Of a stretch of 64,000 bases of DNA, positions 10,113 to 21,852 are shown one piece after another; position 1 is the first letter of the stretch; every line of letters starts with the position of its first letter. Position numbers and translations under genes: made by a program. Origin of the DNA: Nipponacmea schrenckii (taxonomy: Eukaryota > Mollusca > Gastropoda > Lottiidae); NCBI GenBank assembly GCA_030562195.1, contig CM060199.1, positions 31,454,338 to 31,518,337 of the forward strand, written 5' to 3'. The notes below the pieces were generated by a model that made no database searches, had not been told where the DNA came from, and saw only the letters and a program-made list of their open reading frames with translations.

Positions 10113-12466
10113 AACGGAAATCACAAAGGGCTAATAGGAGACCTGCTCGCAAAATCGATAAACCATGGTTTAATGAGTTGTGTAAAGTTAAATATAACAA
10201 ATATAAATCTGCATTGTTTGTGTACAATAGGAACAAATGTCAGAAAAATAAAACTTTATTAGTTAGTTGTAAATGTGAATACAAATCTGTCGAGAATAAG
10301 CTTAAATACGATTACAAACGTCATAATGGAAATATGTATGATTTAATGCGCAAATCAAACCCTAAGACATTTTATAATTTATTCAAAAAACAAAAGTTAA
10401 ATGCTGTTCCTAAATTAGATTTAGAAGATTTTTATTCACATTTTAGAAAACTTTCCTCCTCAGAACCAAAAGAAAACATTGATATTACTAATTTTTTGAA
10501 TGATTTTGATAGCATGAATGGTACTGAGCATAATCCCACTTTGAATGCCTATATCACTGAATCTGAGATACTAAAAACAATTAAGAAACTAAAATTAAAT
10601 AAGGCTTCAGCCATAGATGGTATCCAAAATGAGATGTTAATATTTTGTAATGCTGCAATATTACCTATACTTGTTGTTTTATTTAATAATATTTTAGATT
10701 CAGGGTTTTTTCCTTCAATATGGGCTACGGGAAATGTCGTTCCAGTCTTTAAAAAGGGTGATATAAATGATACTGATAATTACCGTGGAATTACTATTGT
10801 GTCTTGTATGGGAAAACTTTTTACCTCCATTCTTAATAATCGCTTGTTAGATTTTGATGCCTCAGAGGAGAAAATATCAAGCAGCCAATTTGGATTTCGA
10901 AAGCATTGTTCAACAGTTGACGCCATTTTTATATTGCAATCCTTAATTAATAGAGCACTAAAATCTAAAAAGCGATTATACGTCTGCTTCGTCGATTACA
11001 AAAAAGCTTTCGATTTTACGAATAGAATTAACCTATGGTATAAGCTTATTAAGGAAGGTGTTACGGGAAAAATTCTAACTGTCATTAGATCTTTATATTG
11101 TCAAGTTAAGTGCTGTGTAAAATATAACAATGAGTATTCTGATTATTTTAACTGTAACAATGGTTTATTCCAAGGCGAAGTTTTGTCACCTTTATTGTTC
11201 TCTTTTTATATTAATGATTTTGAATCACATCTAATTAATGAAAATTGTAACCCTCTCCACCTCCAAGAATTAAGTTTATTTTTATTACTCTATGCAGACG
11301 ATAAAGCCATGTTTGCTGAAACCCCAAGGGACCTACAAAATCTTTTGAACGCCTTATCAACATATACCAGTAAATGGGACATGACTGTCAATACTGCCAA
11401 AACTAAAATTGTCATATTCAGAAATGGGGGCAAAATAAAACCAGAAGAAACTTGGACGTATGAAAACAGAACAATAGATGTTGTAAATAGTTTTAATTAT
11501 CTAGGTATTCTATTGAATTTTAATGGTAAATTTTCGGTCACTCAGAAACATATTACTGAACAAGGACGTAAATGTTTATTTCATATTAATAAAGTATGTA
11601 AGGAAAATTATTTTAATACTGTTACAAATATTTCTGTTTTTGATACATATATTAGTAGCATTTTAAATTATGGAGCTGAAATCTGGGGTTTCCACAAAGC
11701 GGATGACATAGAAAGGGTACAACTGTTTTTCTTAAAGAAAATACTCTCTGTCCGCACTTCAACTAATTCGTCGATGGTTTATTTTGAACTTGATCGCTAT
11801 CCATTAAATATACTTAGAAAAATTAAGATTTTTAAATATTGGTTTAAGTTATTAACCACAGAAAATGTGTTGTTAAGAAGTGTTTTAAATGAAATGATTG
11901 ATACTGATGACAAATGGCTATATGATATTAAGAGTACTTTGTATGAAATTGGGTTGGGTTACATATGGGAGGAATCATTTTATTTTATTCAGAAATCCTA
12001 TATATATACTATCAAGAACAGATTAATTGATATTTTTAAACAAGAGTGTTATGAAAACATCTGCAGTTCATCTAAATCTTTTATTTATAGACATGTTATT
12101 TGTAATAACTCTTTACCGTTATACTTAACTAAAAATATTAATTTCAATTTTTGTAAAGAAATAAGTAGAATACGATTGTCAAGTCATAATTTACATATAG
12201 AAAGAGGTCGATATAATAAAACCAAACGTGAAGACAGGTTATGTATATATTGCAACTTGTTGGATATTGAAGATGAGTATCATTTTATTTTAATTTGTCC
12301 ATTTTATAATTATCTGAGACTTCAATATATTAAGAAATATTATTTTATTAAACCAAGTGTTTTTAAACTTATACAATTACTAAATGTCCATAATATCGGC
12401 GAAATGATCAACTTGGGAAAATTTTTATTCTACGCTAATAGAAAACGAGATAAGATATTTAATTAA
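10113..12466 (+). CDS. LINE ORF2, C-terminal part: reverse transcriptase and Cys-rich tail
   Basis: Continues ORF2 after the LTR insertion. Reverse-transcriptase blocks are in order: KASAIDGIQNEML, NYRGITIVSCMGKLF, SQFGFRKHCSTVDAIF, FVDYKKAFD (first catalytic Asp), QGEVLSPLLFSFYINDF, and the catalytic box LLYADDKAMF at about 11287. The C-terminal region has the finger-like RLCIYC...DEYHFILICPFYNYLR (about 12235-12315) found in several LINE groups. There are no stops to the TAA at 12464-12466. Together with 4460-5570 the frame would be about 1150 codons, a usual ORF2 length. Clade not decided (L1/Tx1-like guess). Confidence 0.9.
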
Positions 12467-12662
12467 TATATTATATTCATTCACCCGGCATTATTGATAT
12501 TTGTGTTTTTCATCCGATTGTATTTATGATTTCATTGATGAGTATTTTGTAATTTAGTCTCCGTTGCCGTCCTCTGTGTATGTATTATATTGTAAATATG
12601 TAAATATCGATTTGTATCTTATGGGCCATTGGCTCTAGAAATAAAGAATTTGAATTTGATTT
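12467..12662 (+). other. LINE 3' UTR and tail
   Basis: Non-coding. It ends CTAGAAATAAAGAATTTG and then a short repeated GAATTTGATTTGA, i.e. a polyadenylation-like signal and a microsatellite tail rather than a long poly(A). Confidence 0.6.
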
Positions 12663-12796
12663 GAGTCTATCCGCCTAGTGACAATATATCGCCCTCCACC
12701 TTCAAGAGCGACTAAACTGACTTTTAATCTATTTATTAAATAATACTCTGAACTTATGCAGGACTAATCATCCTCATCATGTAGGCTCCTAATCTC

Positions 12797-12954
12797 TGAG
12801 GACTTCAACATCTACGTGGACAACCGTGATGATACAAATGCTAAACAGTTTTTGGAACTTTTAGATTCTCACCACTTGACTCAGCATATTTACGAACCGA
12901 CTCACAAACAGGGTCATACTCTTGATCTTTTTATTAAACGCAAGATAGTCTAAT
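12797..12954 (+). pseudogene. Endonuclease C-terminal fragment of second LINE
   Basis: The frame reads SEDFNIYVDNRDDTNAKQF and then LTQHIYEPTHKQGHTLDLFI, the GDFNIH...PTHxxGHTLDLV signature of Jockey/CR1-group endonucleases (Glu replaces the usual Gly before DFN). It stops at TAA 12952-12954. Confidence 0.7.
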
Positions 12955-13012
12955 AACAAAATGTGAAGTAATTTAATCACTGTGTTTCCGATCATTTTAG
13001 TATTTTATTGCC

Positions 13013-13672
13013 TTGGCTCTTAAGAAGCCTGAACGAACAAACCAAAAACAAAAAACACGTAACCTTAATGTGGAGAACTTTAAGAAAGCTATTGCCGATT
13101 CTTCATTATTGCTAAAGATACAAAACAGTGTTGATTTAAACGAACAAGTGAAACTATATGATGACTTGCTTGCTGGAATATTTGATACCCACGCTCCCAT
13201 ACAAACCAAAATAGTGACCGTTAGGACAAACAAATACTGGTTCACACCAGAAATCCTTTCGCTTAAACTCCAAAAACGATCTGCTGATAAAGTCTGGAGA
13301 AAAAGTAAATTAGAAATCCACCGACAAATGTACAATCTTATCCGGACGGATACTAATGCCGCACTACGCTCTACGAAGACATGCTTTATCAAAGACAAGA
13401 TCAAAGAACTCAAAACTAATCCCAAACAACTCTACAATGTTGTGAACAGTGTCTTGAAACCCAATGCCAAAGCAGCTCTACCGCTATCCTCTGATAATCG
13501 TGTTCTTGTAGATAAAATCTCATTGTATTTCTATGGAAAAGTAGAGAATATTAGAAATCAACTGGAATATGAAATTCAATCTCATAGTGCCTCAATAACA
13601 GGTGAAGAATCATCTTTTGATGGAGAAGAAATATCTCTCTTGGAACAACTGAAGCAGAACGGAAGAACATAA
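13013..13672 (+). pseudogene. Endonuclease-RT linker of second LINE
   Basis: An open stretch of 219 residues reading DDLLAGIFDTHAPIQTKIV, then WFTPEILSLK and VWRKSKLEIHRQMY. This follows the DxHAP...WY/F...R...ERxWRKT pattern that joins endonuclease to reverse transcriptase in CR1/L2-type LINEs. No start codon is expected; it is an internal piece. It ends by frameshift at 13672. Confidence 0.7.
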
Positions 13673-14440
13673 TTGGCGTGTCACCCAGTAAATCTTGCTG
13701 CCTCGATCCAATACCAACATGGTTATTGAAATTATGCCTCGATCAACTACTTCAATTAATTATACTATGAATTATCAATCGTTTGCTACAAACTGGAAAT
13801 AGTGAGTATCACTCACTCAAACAAGCTGTTGTTACCCCCTACTGAAGAAACCATCGCTTGGTCCTGAAAACTTTAGAAACTTTCGTCCTGTCTCAAATCT
13901 TTCGTTTATATCTAAACTTATCGAGAAAGTTCTTGCATCGCGACTTAAAAACCCCATACAGAAGGCACAGCTGGTTGAGATCTTCCAATCGGCTTATAAA
14001 TCTAATCATAGAACCGAAACAGCACTTCAAAATTGTGTGTCCTTATTCTATTAGATTTAAGTGTCGCATTCGATACAATAGACCAAGACATATTATTAAA
14101 TAGACTTGACGTCAGATTCGGAATAAAATGTGTTGCTCTAGATTGGTTTAAATCATATCTTGACCACCATTCACAGAAAGTTGCTGTCAAGTCTGCTTAC
14201 TCAGATCCAACATATTTAAAGTTTGATGTACCCCAGGGCTCAGTACTGGGTCCACTTCTTTTTACTTTGCACACATCTTTTCTTGGAGATGTCATTCGGA
14301 GCCACAACATGGACAACCATCTATATGATGACGACACACAATTTTATATTGGACTTACGCAATCTTCGGAAAGTGATTCTATCATGAAACTAGGCCAGTG
14401 TATAGAAAGTATCAGGAACTGGATGCGGACAAACTACTAA
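13673..14440 (+). pseudogene. Reverse-transcriptase region of second LINE
   Basis: Frame pieces give SPSKSCCLDPIPTWLLK (about 13680), FRPVSNLSFISKLIEK (about 13880), then VLILLDLSVAFDTIDQDIL, VPQGSVLGPLLFTL and HLYDDDTQFYI (about 14320). The catalytic YADD reads YDDD, and TDFY-type spacing is kept. There is a frameshift near 14040 and a stop at 14438-14440, so it is inactive. Confidence 0.75.
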
Positions 14441-14503
14441 AACAAAACCGAATTTATCAAATTAAGAACTTCTAAAGAATTAAATAAAATCGAAGCAAAT
14501 GAT

Positions 14504-14960
14504 TTGTCCATCGGTGACTCAAATATCAATGCGAATAGTGTTGTTAGGAATTTGGGTGTGAACTTTGATAGTGATATCAATATGAACTCGCAGATATCTG
14601 CTTTATGTAAATCCTGTAACTTCCATCTGTACAATATTGGTAGAATCAGATTCTACATTTATTTTGAAACAACTAAGCAGCTTGTCAATAATTTCATTAC
14701 ATCGAAATTGGACTACTGTAATTCACTGTTGCATGGTCTCCCAGCTAAATCAATACGCCCACTCACTCTAATTCAAAATAAAGCTGCCAGAATGATTTCC
14801 CTGTACTGTATGACCTCCATTCAATACTTTGTCAAAGATATCTTTCCCTAAACTGTCCTGGAAATATTTAACGTTTCTCGTTAAACACTATCTAGCTCAT
14901 CGTATAATGTATTTAAGAAGAACTTAAAAACCGAATTGTTTAAAAAGGCATTCTAAACGC
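14504..14960 (+). pseudogene. C-terminal region of second LINE
   Basis: Reads VVRNLGVNFDSDINMNSQIS, LDYCNSLLHGLP and LIQNKAARMI, the usual post-RT motifs of Jockey/CR1/L2 elements, up to a frameshift near 14830. A last piece at about 14905-14957 resembles the end of such ORFs. Confidence 0.65.
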
Positions 14961-15052
14961 ATAAGTAAAGTTTATTTATTGATCTACGTTATTTGATTTT
15001 GCCTCGACTATTATTATGTTTTATGTATTTTATGTGATTGTATAACTGTATC

Positions 15053-15514
15053 TGCACCACTGAGCAATATATCGGGGAAACAAAGAACAAATTACGCACT
15101 CGTTTTAATGCTCACAGATCAGATATTAAATTTTAAAAAGACAAGCCTGTTTCTAATAATTTCAACCTAGACGACCATTCACTTGACGATCTCACCCTAA
15201 CCCCAATTGAGCGAATTGAAATCGACTTTCCCGAAGATGAAACTACCAAATTCCGTCAATCTAGAGAAGCCCATTGGATTGAGACATTAAATACAGCAAG
15301 ACCCATAGGACTTAATATTCACCACAGTGTAGGCATAGCACCCTTTGTAGTTCCCTTCAATACAACCAGTAATAAAGCAAGCAGGATAGTACAAGCCCAT
15401 AATAAGAGTCTTCAAGGGACATTTCCTCAAATGATAGTGGCATATTCAAAAAATCAGAACTTAAATGACAACCTTGTTCATAGCAAACTAAAAACAATCT
15501 GTAAGCTTACTTAA
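15053..15514 (+). pseudogene. GIY-YIG/Penelope-like element C-terminal fragment
   Basis: The frame opens with CTTEQYIGETKNKLRTRFNA, a GIY-YIG nuclease core (YIG, then R in LRTR), followed by an in-frame TAA near 15137. It continues with NFNLDDHSLDDLTLTPIERI and EAHWIETLNTARPIGLN, matching the end of Penelope-like GIY-YIG domains. The last about 60 residues (FVVPFNTTSNKASRIV, VAYSKNQNLNDNLVHSKL) resemble the linker that usually precedes the nuclease in such elements. The upstream RT is absent. Remnant, one visible stop. Confidence 0.55.
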
Positions 15515-15686
15515 CAGGTAGTACACTCTCGCCCATTGGGCGGGTTATTTTTTACTAATTTCAGATAAGAAGAGAAGAAACTCATCCAACAGATCCAGAT
15601 TTCAATTTCTCAATAAAATATTTGCTCCATTCTAGGCCTGTATATCTGGGAGGTTCAATCCCTCCCTTGCCCGAAATCAAAAAACA
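15515..15686. other. No gene seen
   Basis: AT-rich; one small inverted motif (CTCGCCCATTGGGCGGG, about 15528-15544) directly follows the Penelope-like fragment. Nothing else recognised. Confidence 0.5.
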
Positions 15687-16485
15687 ATGTTACCGAAAAA
15701 TCGTTACAAATCTCAAACTTGTCCAATCAATATAAATGATAACAACAAATTTCATTCAAATCCAATCAAAACTGTAGTCTCTATCATTTTCACAAGTCTC
15801 TATCGACGCGTTATGACTAAGTCAAGGGCAATGACTCAAAAACGTTACCGAAAAATCGTCAACCTTGTCCAAGATCTCATCAATATAAATGATCAGAGCA
15901 AATATTCATATCCAATGAAAACTGTAATCTCTATAGCGTTTACAGGCCAATTTTGACGTGTTTTTACTAAGTCAAGAGCAATAAATCAAAAATCATTCGT
16001 CGAAAATCACAAATTTCAAACTTGTCCGAGATCTTATCAATATAAATGATCACGGCAAGTTTCATTCAAATCTGTTGAAAAATGTAGTCTCTACCGCGTT
16101 CACAAGCCAATTTTGACGCGTTTTGACTAAGTCAAGTGCAATAACTCAAAAACCGATCATCGAAAAATCGTCAATTTCGAACTTGTCCGAAATCTCATCA
16201 ATATAGATGATCACAGCAATTTTCATTCAAATCTGATGAAAACTGTAGTCTCTATCGCGTTCACAAGCCAATTTTGACGAGATTTGACTAAGTCAAGTGC
16301 AATAACTCAAAAACCGATCATCGAAAAATCGTCAATTTCGAACTTGTCCGAAATCTCATCAATATAAATGATCACAGCAAGTTTCATTCAAATCCGATGA
16401 AAACTCTAGTCTCTATCGCGTTCAAAAGCAATTGTGGACGAACGGACGGACCGTCAGACCGACATTATAATGTGGGTGTGTAAAA
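15687..16485 (-). mobile_element. Pearl-like/HINE element (reverse, decayed)
   Basis: About five imperfect tandem units of roughly 150-165 bp. They carry ATAACTCAAAAACC, TCATCAATATAAATGATCA and TTTCATTCAAATC and are followed by GGACGAACGGACGGACC and a degraded ATGTGGGTGTGTAAAAA. These are the reverse complement of the core repeats, (ACGG)n tract and ATACGCCCACAT start of the intact copies (for example 40403-42497). The hairpin end is missing. Confidence 0.65.
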
Positions 16486-16700
16486 ACTGTGTGTCGCAAA
16501 TGAGAAAAAACATGAATTTAGTCCTATCTTGGTACGTCATTTCCGGTTGGACAAAATGGCGTGAAAGTATATTGAAATGATGTAGTCTCGTGGCATTTGA
16601 GGGAGAAATGTTAACATTTTGTATGTGGCACTTGTAGTTTTTGCTGGGCGCTCTGAGCAAATTCGAAACAAACATTTCGAAAACAAAGCAGTGCGTTCGA
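16486..16700 (-). repeat. Interspersed ~215-bp repeat, copy 1
   Basis: The reverse complement matches 44592-44820. Shared landmarks are CGCAAATGAGAAAAAAC, a TTTCCGGTTGGACAAAATG segment, GGGAGAAATGTTAACA and CAGTGCGTTCG. Unknown family, probably a small DNA transposon or SINE-like unit. Confidence 0.6.
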
Positions 16701-18430
16701 TTGTGTGTTACCGTCGCATGAATGTCATCCTTTTAAGAGCGACCTTTTTGTTGTATAATATGGCGTCAATAGCTAATGTGTGGCATCAATCACGTTAGAG
16801 CACGATGACGTCAGTCAGCTGTCTGGTCTTTATGAAGCTCTATGGTCACTTTCAAAAAATGGAAACGTTCTTGTATATATATATATAACAAAAATATAAT
16901 AAACGCAATTTCACAATAAAAATTAAATATCAATAATATCTTGAAAAGTCATAATTTTGGTACGATTTGGCACAGATATACGTCTGCCCCTGTGATGTAT
17001 TGAACACTTATCAGGGACGTGGCGTATCAATTGCTAGGCATCCACATGTTAATATTTTAAACAATCTTAGCCAAATTCCGCTTGTTTTTACAACCATACC
17101 CACAGTATAAATGAGCACATTATCGTATCAAACTTATGACCCGCCGGTAGCAACAAATGGGCTCTTTCATGTTTCCATTGTGCTTCTTATTGTCGGATGA
17201 ATCAGTTAAATTAACTACCATTCCTACAATGTCTTTAAACATTTGTATTCCCATATTTACCCTTTTTTGGTAAGGAAAGAAGTGAGGTAGAATTGGGTGA
17301 ATAACTTATTTCTTTGAGGTGGAGTGGGGGAAAATTATAGTGAAATATAGTTAATTCTATATAGATTTTATTTCTGTAGTGTGAACTTTTCTGGAACGAT
17401 AGAAATCAGCATTGAAAGCAAAAACTTAAGCTCGGTCCGATGTCGTTAGCTTATTGTTACTAGCCGAGTCTATAGCCTAGAAAAGTATACAGGACCTAAA
17501 TTCGCTTTAAGAATCTAATAATAAAAATATAGACAGTAGACTACTTACCAAATAATACTCTCTTTGATGTGAGCCCTCGAAAAAAAAGTTTTAGACTCTG
17601 GATCCGACATTTTTTTTCAAAACGACGTCATTTCATTTCCATGACCACAGTAGGCCAACACTGTAGCGTCAGTTTCTTTCATCGTCAACATAAAGGGGGT
17701 CGTTGCCAGGAGCATTGGCAAAGTCAAACTTTAAAACAAGGCGTCGACTTTACAAAGTCATATTTCGACATTACACTATTGCAAAACATCATACCTGGTT
17801 CTATTATTGTAAATGACATTGCTATACAACATATTTTTAACAATATTTTATTAAGTAGGCCTTATAATAACAAAATTTTACATTTTAAATTACGTCATAC
17901 TAGGATTTCTAAATAATCACTATATTATGGGAATATTGAAAGAAAAGTTCCCATATATTAATAAAGAAAGGGTTATTGAGACGTGCAATCTTATAAAAGC
18001 ATCAGTACCCCCAAAAATGGGTAGATATAATCAACTCGTTTTTATTTGTAGTCCATACTGGTGGAAATCATTTTAATATTGATGTTAGTGAAATTTGGTA
18101 TAATCAATTGACCTCCAACAAAGTATTAATGAAATTTTGTTTCCCTACAGGTGTTGATTTTTATAAAAAATATTTTAGCTAGTGCATTAATATATTTAAA
18201 ACAATTCTATCCCAGGCATACTTTTATTCAAATGTGCATTCTGAATATATACCGTCGTGTTTTATTAACATTACTCTTATTTTAATTAATTGAATTTTCA
18301 TAGGATTTTAATGTTAAATATATATCAATAAACATTTTTCAATTCCGATTTTACATTGTATATATATTTAACATGTTTTTAGCACTAGCCATCTTAATTC
18401 ACCAGTATGGACCAGTCTCTATGACCATCG
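16701..18430. other. No convincing gene
   Basis: AT-rich with an (AT)n run at about 16875 and a 115-codon open frame at 17569-17916 that lacks an ATG and any recognisable motif. I see no splice or repeat structure worth naming. Confidence 0.4.
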
Positions 18431-18434
18431 TTTG

Positions 18435-19465
18435 GCACTGGTACCACATATAACAAACAGACAGTACTGCCCGATCTGGTCCCGACTTGATATAGCACTG
18501 GTACCACATATTACAAAAAATATAGTGCTGGCAGATCTGGTCCCGACCTGGTTTAGCACTTGTACCACATATTACAAAAAGAATAGTCCTGTCTCATCTG
18601 GTCCCGACCTGGCTTAGCACTGGTACCACATATTGCAAAAAAGGTAATGCTGCCAGATCTGGTACCGACCTAGTTTTGCACTGGTATCACAAATCTTCGA
18701 TAAAGTATGAAAGATAGTACTGCCAGATCTGGTCCAGAGCTGGTTTAGCATGGCATCACATATTACAAAAAGATAGTACTGCCAGATGTTGATCAGACCT
18801 GGTTTTGCACTTGTATCACAATTCTTCGATATAGTAAGAAAGATAGCCCTGCCAGATCTGGTCCCGACCAGGTTTAGTACTGGTACCACGTATTGTAAAA
18901 GAACAGTATGGAAGATCTTATTCCGATCTGGTTTATCACTGTATCGCATATTATAAAAAGGTGGTACTGCTAGATGTGGGTAGGACCTGGTTTTGCACCA
19001 GTATCACAAATCTATGATATAGTAAGAAAGATAGTCTTGCCAGATCTGATCCTTACCTGGTTTAGCACTGGTACCACATATTGCAAAAAATGGGTAGTGC
19101 TATCAGATCTGGCCCCGATCTAGTGTTGCACTAGTATCACATATTACTAAAAAAGATAGTGCTGCCAGATGTGTCCCCGATTTGGTTTTGCACTGGTACC
19201 ACATATTATTTAAAAGGTTGTGCTACCAGATCTGGTGCCGATCTGGTTGGTTAAGTAACTGGTATCACATATTACACAAAAGATAGTACTGCCAGATCTG
19301 TCCCCGATCTGGTTTTGCACAGGTATCACATAATATTATTTAAAAGGTTGTGCTACCAGATATGGTGCCGATCTGGTTAAGCAACTGGTATTACATATTA
19401 CACAAAAGATAGTACTGCCAGATCTGGCCCCGATCTGGCTTTACACTGGTACTACATATTTGAAG
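18435..19465 (+). repeat. 61-bp satellite array, about 17 units
   Basis: Units of about 59-62 bp carry GCACTGGTACCACATATTAC, an AAAAAGATAGTACTGCC segment and CAGATCTGGTCCCGACCTGG. First unit starts are at about 18435, 18496, 18556 and 18617. Divergence is moderate. Each unit holds a CAGATCTG-like palindrome and a GGTACC box. Open frames inside are by-products. Confidence 0.85.
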
Positions 19466-19914
19466 AAAAATCGAGTTGCCAGTTGCAATAAAATAGGAAA
19501 TAAATTTGACTGCTGCCCAGTCCTTGTGTTACTATATCTGTGTACCAATCCTTAGACCTTATCCTTAATCCTTATATACGGTTATAGATATCGGTTACTG
19601 CGCTGTCGGACCCGCCAGGCCTTTTTTAGCTATCGACCATCTATCTTATGAAGTCAAGCCGACAGCGATTATTGATTTGGCGACATAAAACCTATTTCGG
19701 GCCTTTTTCAGATATCGAAGATCTATCTTACGATGCCAATTTGAGATCTTGCCGACTTCGGGTCGTTTGATGTTCACTAGAGACATCCGATGTGCAATTT
19801 ACAATCATAATGAAAATATCGGCATTTGTTTGTGTATGGATGGATGAACAATTTGGCGATATACAGCCTCCTAAGAGCTTGAGGTAAGCAATATTCTCCC
19901 TCACATTGACTGTA

Positions 19915-20122
19915 AAATGAAAGCTCATTGAGTTAGATACTTGCTCGCTAACCTGAAGGTCCAGGGTTCAATCACGGCAAAGGTCGAGATGAACTTTCGG
20001 ATTTTTCAGCTCGGTTTTCGCCTGTCGGTGATGCAGGTCGGAGGGACTGACATGGAAAAGGCGTCTAGCCGTTCAGATGAGACAATAAACGGATGCTCTG
20101 TGTGCTAGAGGCTGTGCAAATT
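19915..20122 (+). repeat. tRNA-derived SINE (partial)
   Basis: The tRNA-like head has a B-box GGGTTCAATC (19964-19973). It is followed by the body TTTCGGATTTTTCAGCTCGG, GACATGGAAAAGGCGT and GCTCTGTGTGCTAGAGGCTG, shared with 35285-35620. The copy ends soon after GGCTGTGCA. Confidence 0.7.
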
Positions 20123-21852
20123 TTAGGTTGGGGGGCAAACTATTTCAAAGTCAAAAAACTGTTATCATTCATATACCTTTATATCAAAATTAATCGAATT
20201 GTCCAAAGACAGACTTACTTTCGGATGTTTTCATTATAAAGCTATTCATGATCTCTTCAAGTTTGATTTTATTTAATTAAAACATAAATTATTATTTATT
20301 CAAATAATTTGATCGTGATAGACAAACTTATATTCTTTGATTGTATTACCAGCTTCGAAGGTTAAAAAAAACCCAAAGAAATTTACAAATATGGCCTTAT
20401 GAGACAATTACATAGTTAGGCTACCCAGTACATATAATTATTTTATTTCATTTTTTTGGGCCCCCCCCCCCCTGTTCCCGCGCCTATGTTCGGGCTACGA
20501 TGAGTTTAAAATTACAATCGAAAACCAGAAAATAAAATGGCCATCAATACAAATATTCAAGTGGAGGATGTTCTTTGGATGGTGGTCGTTAATTTTAGTA
20601 GAGAACAAAAATAATTTTGAAGAATGGCAAGGGCCTACATTTCTATAGGCAATTTTGACCTTTTTCTAGTCTAAGGCCATTTGAATGTTGTTTTTTCAAG
20701 ATTTGCTGGGCTGAAACTGAAATCGGCCATAATGTGTGATAAAGGGCCATGAGGACGAACTACAGACCCAGTCTAATCTGATCATCCGATATTCCTATTT
20801 AGGCCTATCAAGCCTATCTATTCCATTTAAGGCCCACTAAAACAACCTATAATGACTTAATACCATCCCATGTGAAGATTTAAAAATAAGTATATATAAA
20901 AGCCAATACATTCAAACAGCTTTTATTTAAAGCCAGTCAGTTAATGAGGAAAATAAAACCCTAACCCTAAGTATGTCAGTTTTTGGGTGGTTCCCCTTTG
21001 ACTACAAACTGAATTTCAATAGTTTTGGTCATCTTGAGGTGCAATGAATGGCTGAGTTTGATTCGCTATCATGTCCAAAATTGGTATATTTTACACAGCT
21101 CAATAAAGTTATTTTCTTTAATTTTCATGAAAACAATATTGCATGAAATTTGTAGATATTGATTCCGTATGTAATAGATTTCCATTTTTGTTTAAAATTT
21201 TGTTCATTTTTAGGGACGGTTGTTTTAATCAAATACGTCCATTGACCGCTAAAAAACAACATTTAGGCGCCATTTTAGTTTTGTTTGGACGTGGCGGTGA
21301 AATGTCACAGAAATTAAAACCAAAGGTAGCGATTTTTGACACATCAAAATGTGGTAAGATAACCGACTGCAGATGCTTTTTTCTACACAATGGAATATCT
21401 CGTATAGATTGTTTAGAAAACCAGAAGAAACGAATAAACAAGCACATCAGCAAGACCTACGAATAATCGTCTTTTCACAGACAAATAAAAACAGAATGTT
21501 GAAGATTGCTCAAAGACTATGAACAGCTCTACACCATGATGATCTAGTAAGAATGATTGTTTCATATAACTTATAGGCATGGAATATATTAATTAGGTTT
21601 GGTCGTTTACATTGAGCTCTCTCAATTCATAACATTTTTCAAGTACCGGTAGTTCTACGTGCCATTTGTCTAGAATGTCTACTCTGAGTTCATAGACATA
21701 ATAATAGAAATGTAATGTTCAGTGATTTTACATGTGAAATAAACACATCCTGATCCAGAAAAATGTGTGAATCATCAAAATAACAAGCATTTGGACTGTG
21801 TAAGTGTTAAATGATAATTTTTTTTCCAGTGGGAAATCATCTCAAATTGGCT
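20123..21852. other. No convincing gene
   Basis: Holds a 13-14 C run at 20461, a short AACCCTAACCCTAAG telomere-type motif near 20958, and a 107-codon open frame (21143-21466) with no recognised domain. Nothing else supported. Confidence 0.4.

Larger units (their letters stand above)
3161..12662 (+). mobile_element. Non-LTR retrotransposon (LINE) with L1-type ORF1 and APE-type ORF2, split by an LTR element
   Basis: The order is tandem 5' array, ORF1 (3497-4459), in-frame TAG, ORF2 (4460-5570 continuing at 10113-12466), 3' UTR, then a polyadenylation-like AATAAAG and a short GAATTTGATTT-type tail at about 12638-12662. An env-bearing LTR element (5571-10108) sits inside ORF2 and created a CCTG duplication. 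Removing it with one CCTG copy leaves the ORF2 frame open, so the LINE was intact in ORF2 when hit. Target-site duplications of the LINE itself were not found because its 5' end is off the window. Confidence 0.88.
12780..15010 (+). mobile_element. Decayed second LINE (Jockey/CR1/L2 group)
   Basis: Successive plus-strand fragments give the end of an APE endonuclease, a linker, reverse transcriptase and the C-terminal segment, all in element order but with several frameshifts and stops. It ends with a YNVFKKNLKTELFKKAF-type C terminus at about 14955 and AT-rich 3' UTR. Confidence 0.8.

Noticed and set aside
17569..17916. 115-codon open frame
   Set aside because: No ATG, no motif, AT-rich surroundings; length not exceptional.
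18432..18949. Open frames in the 61-bp array
   Set aside because: Repeat translation only.
18435..19465. CRISPR-like array
   Set aside because: Units are contiguous with no unique spacers, and the DNA is eukaryotic.
21143..21466. 107-codon open frame
   Set aside because: Starts with ATG but shows no domain, splice context or composition change.
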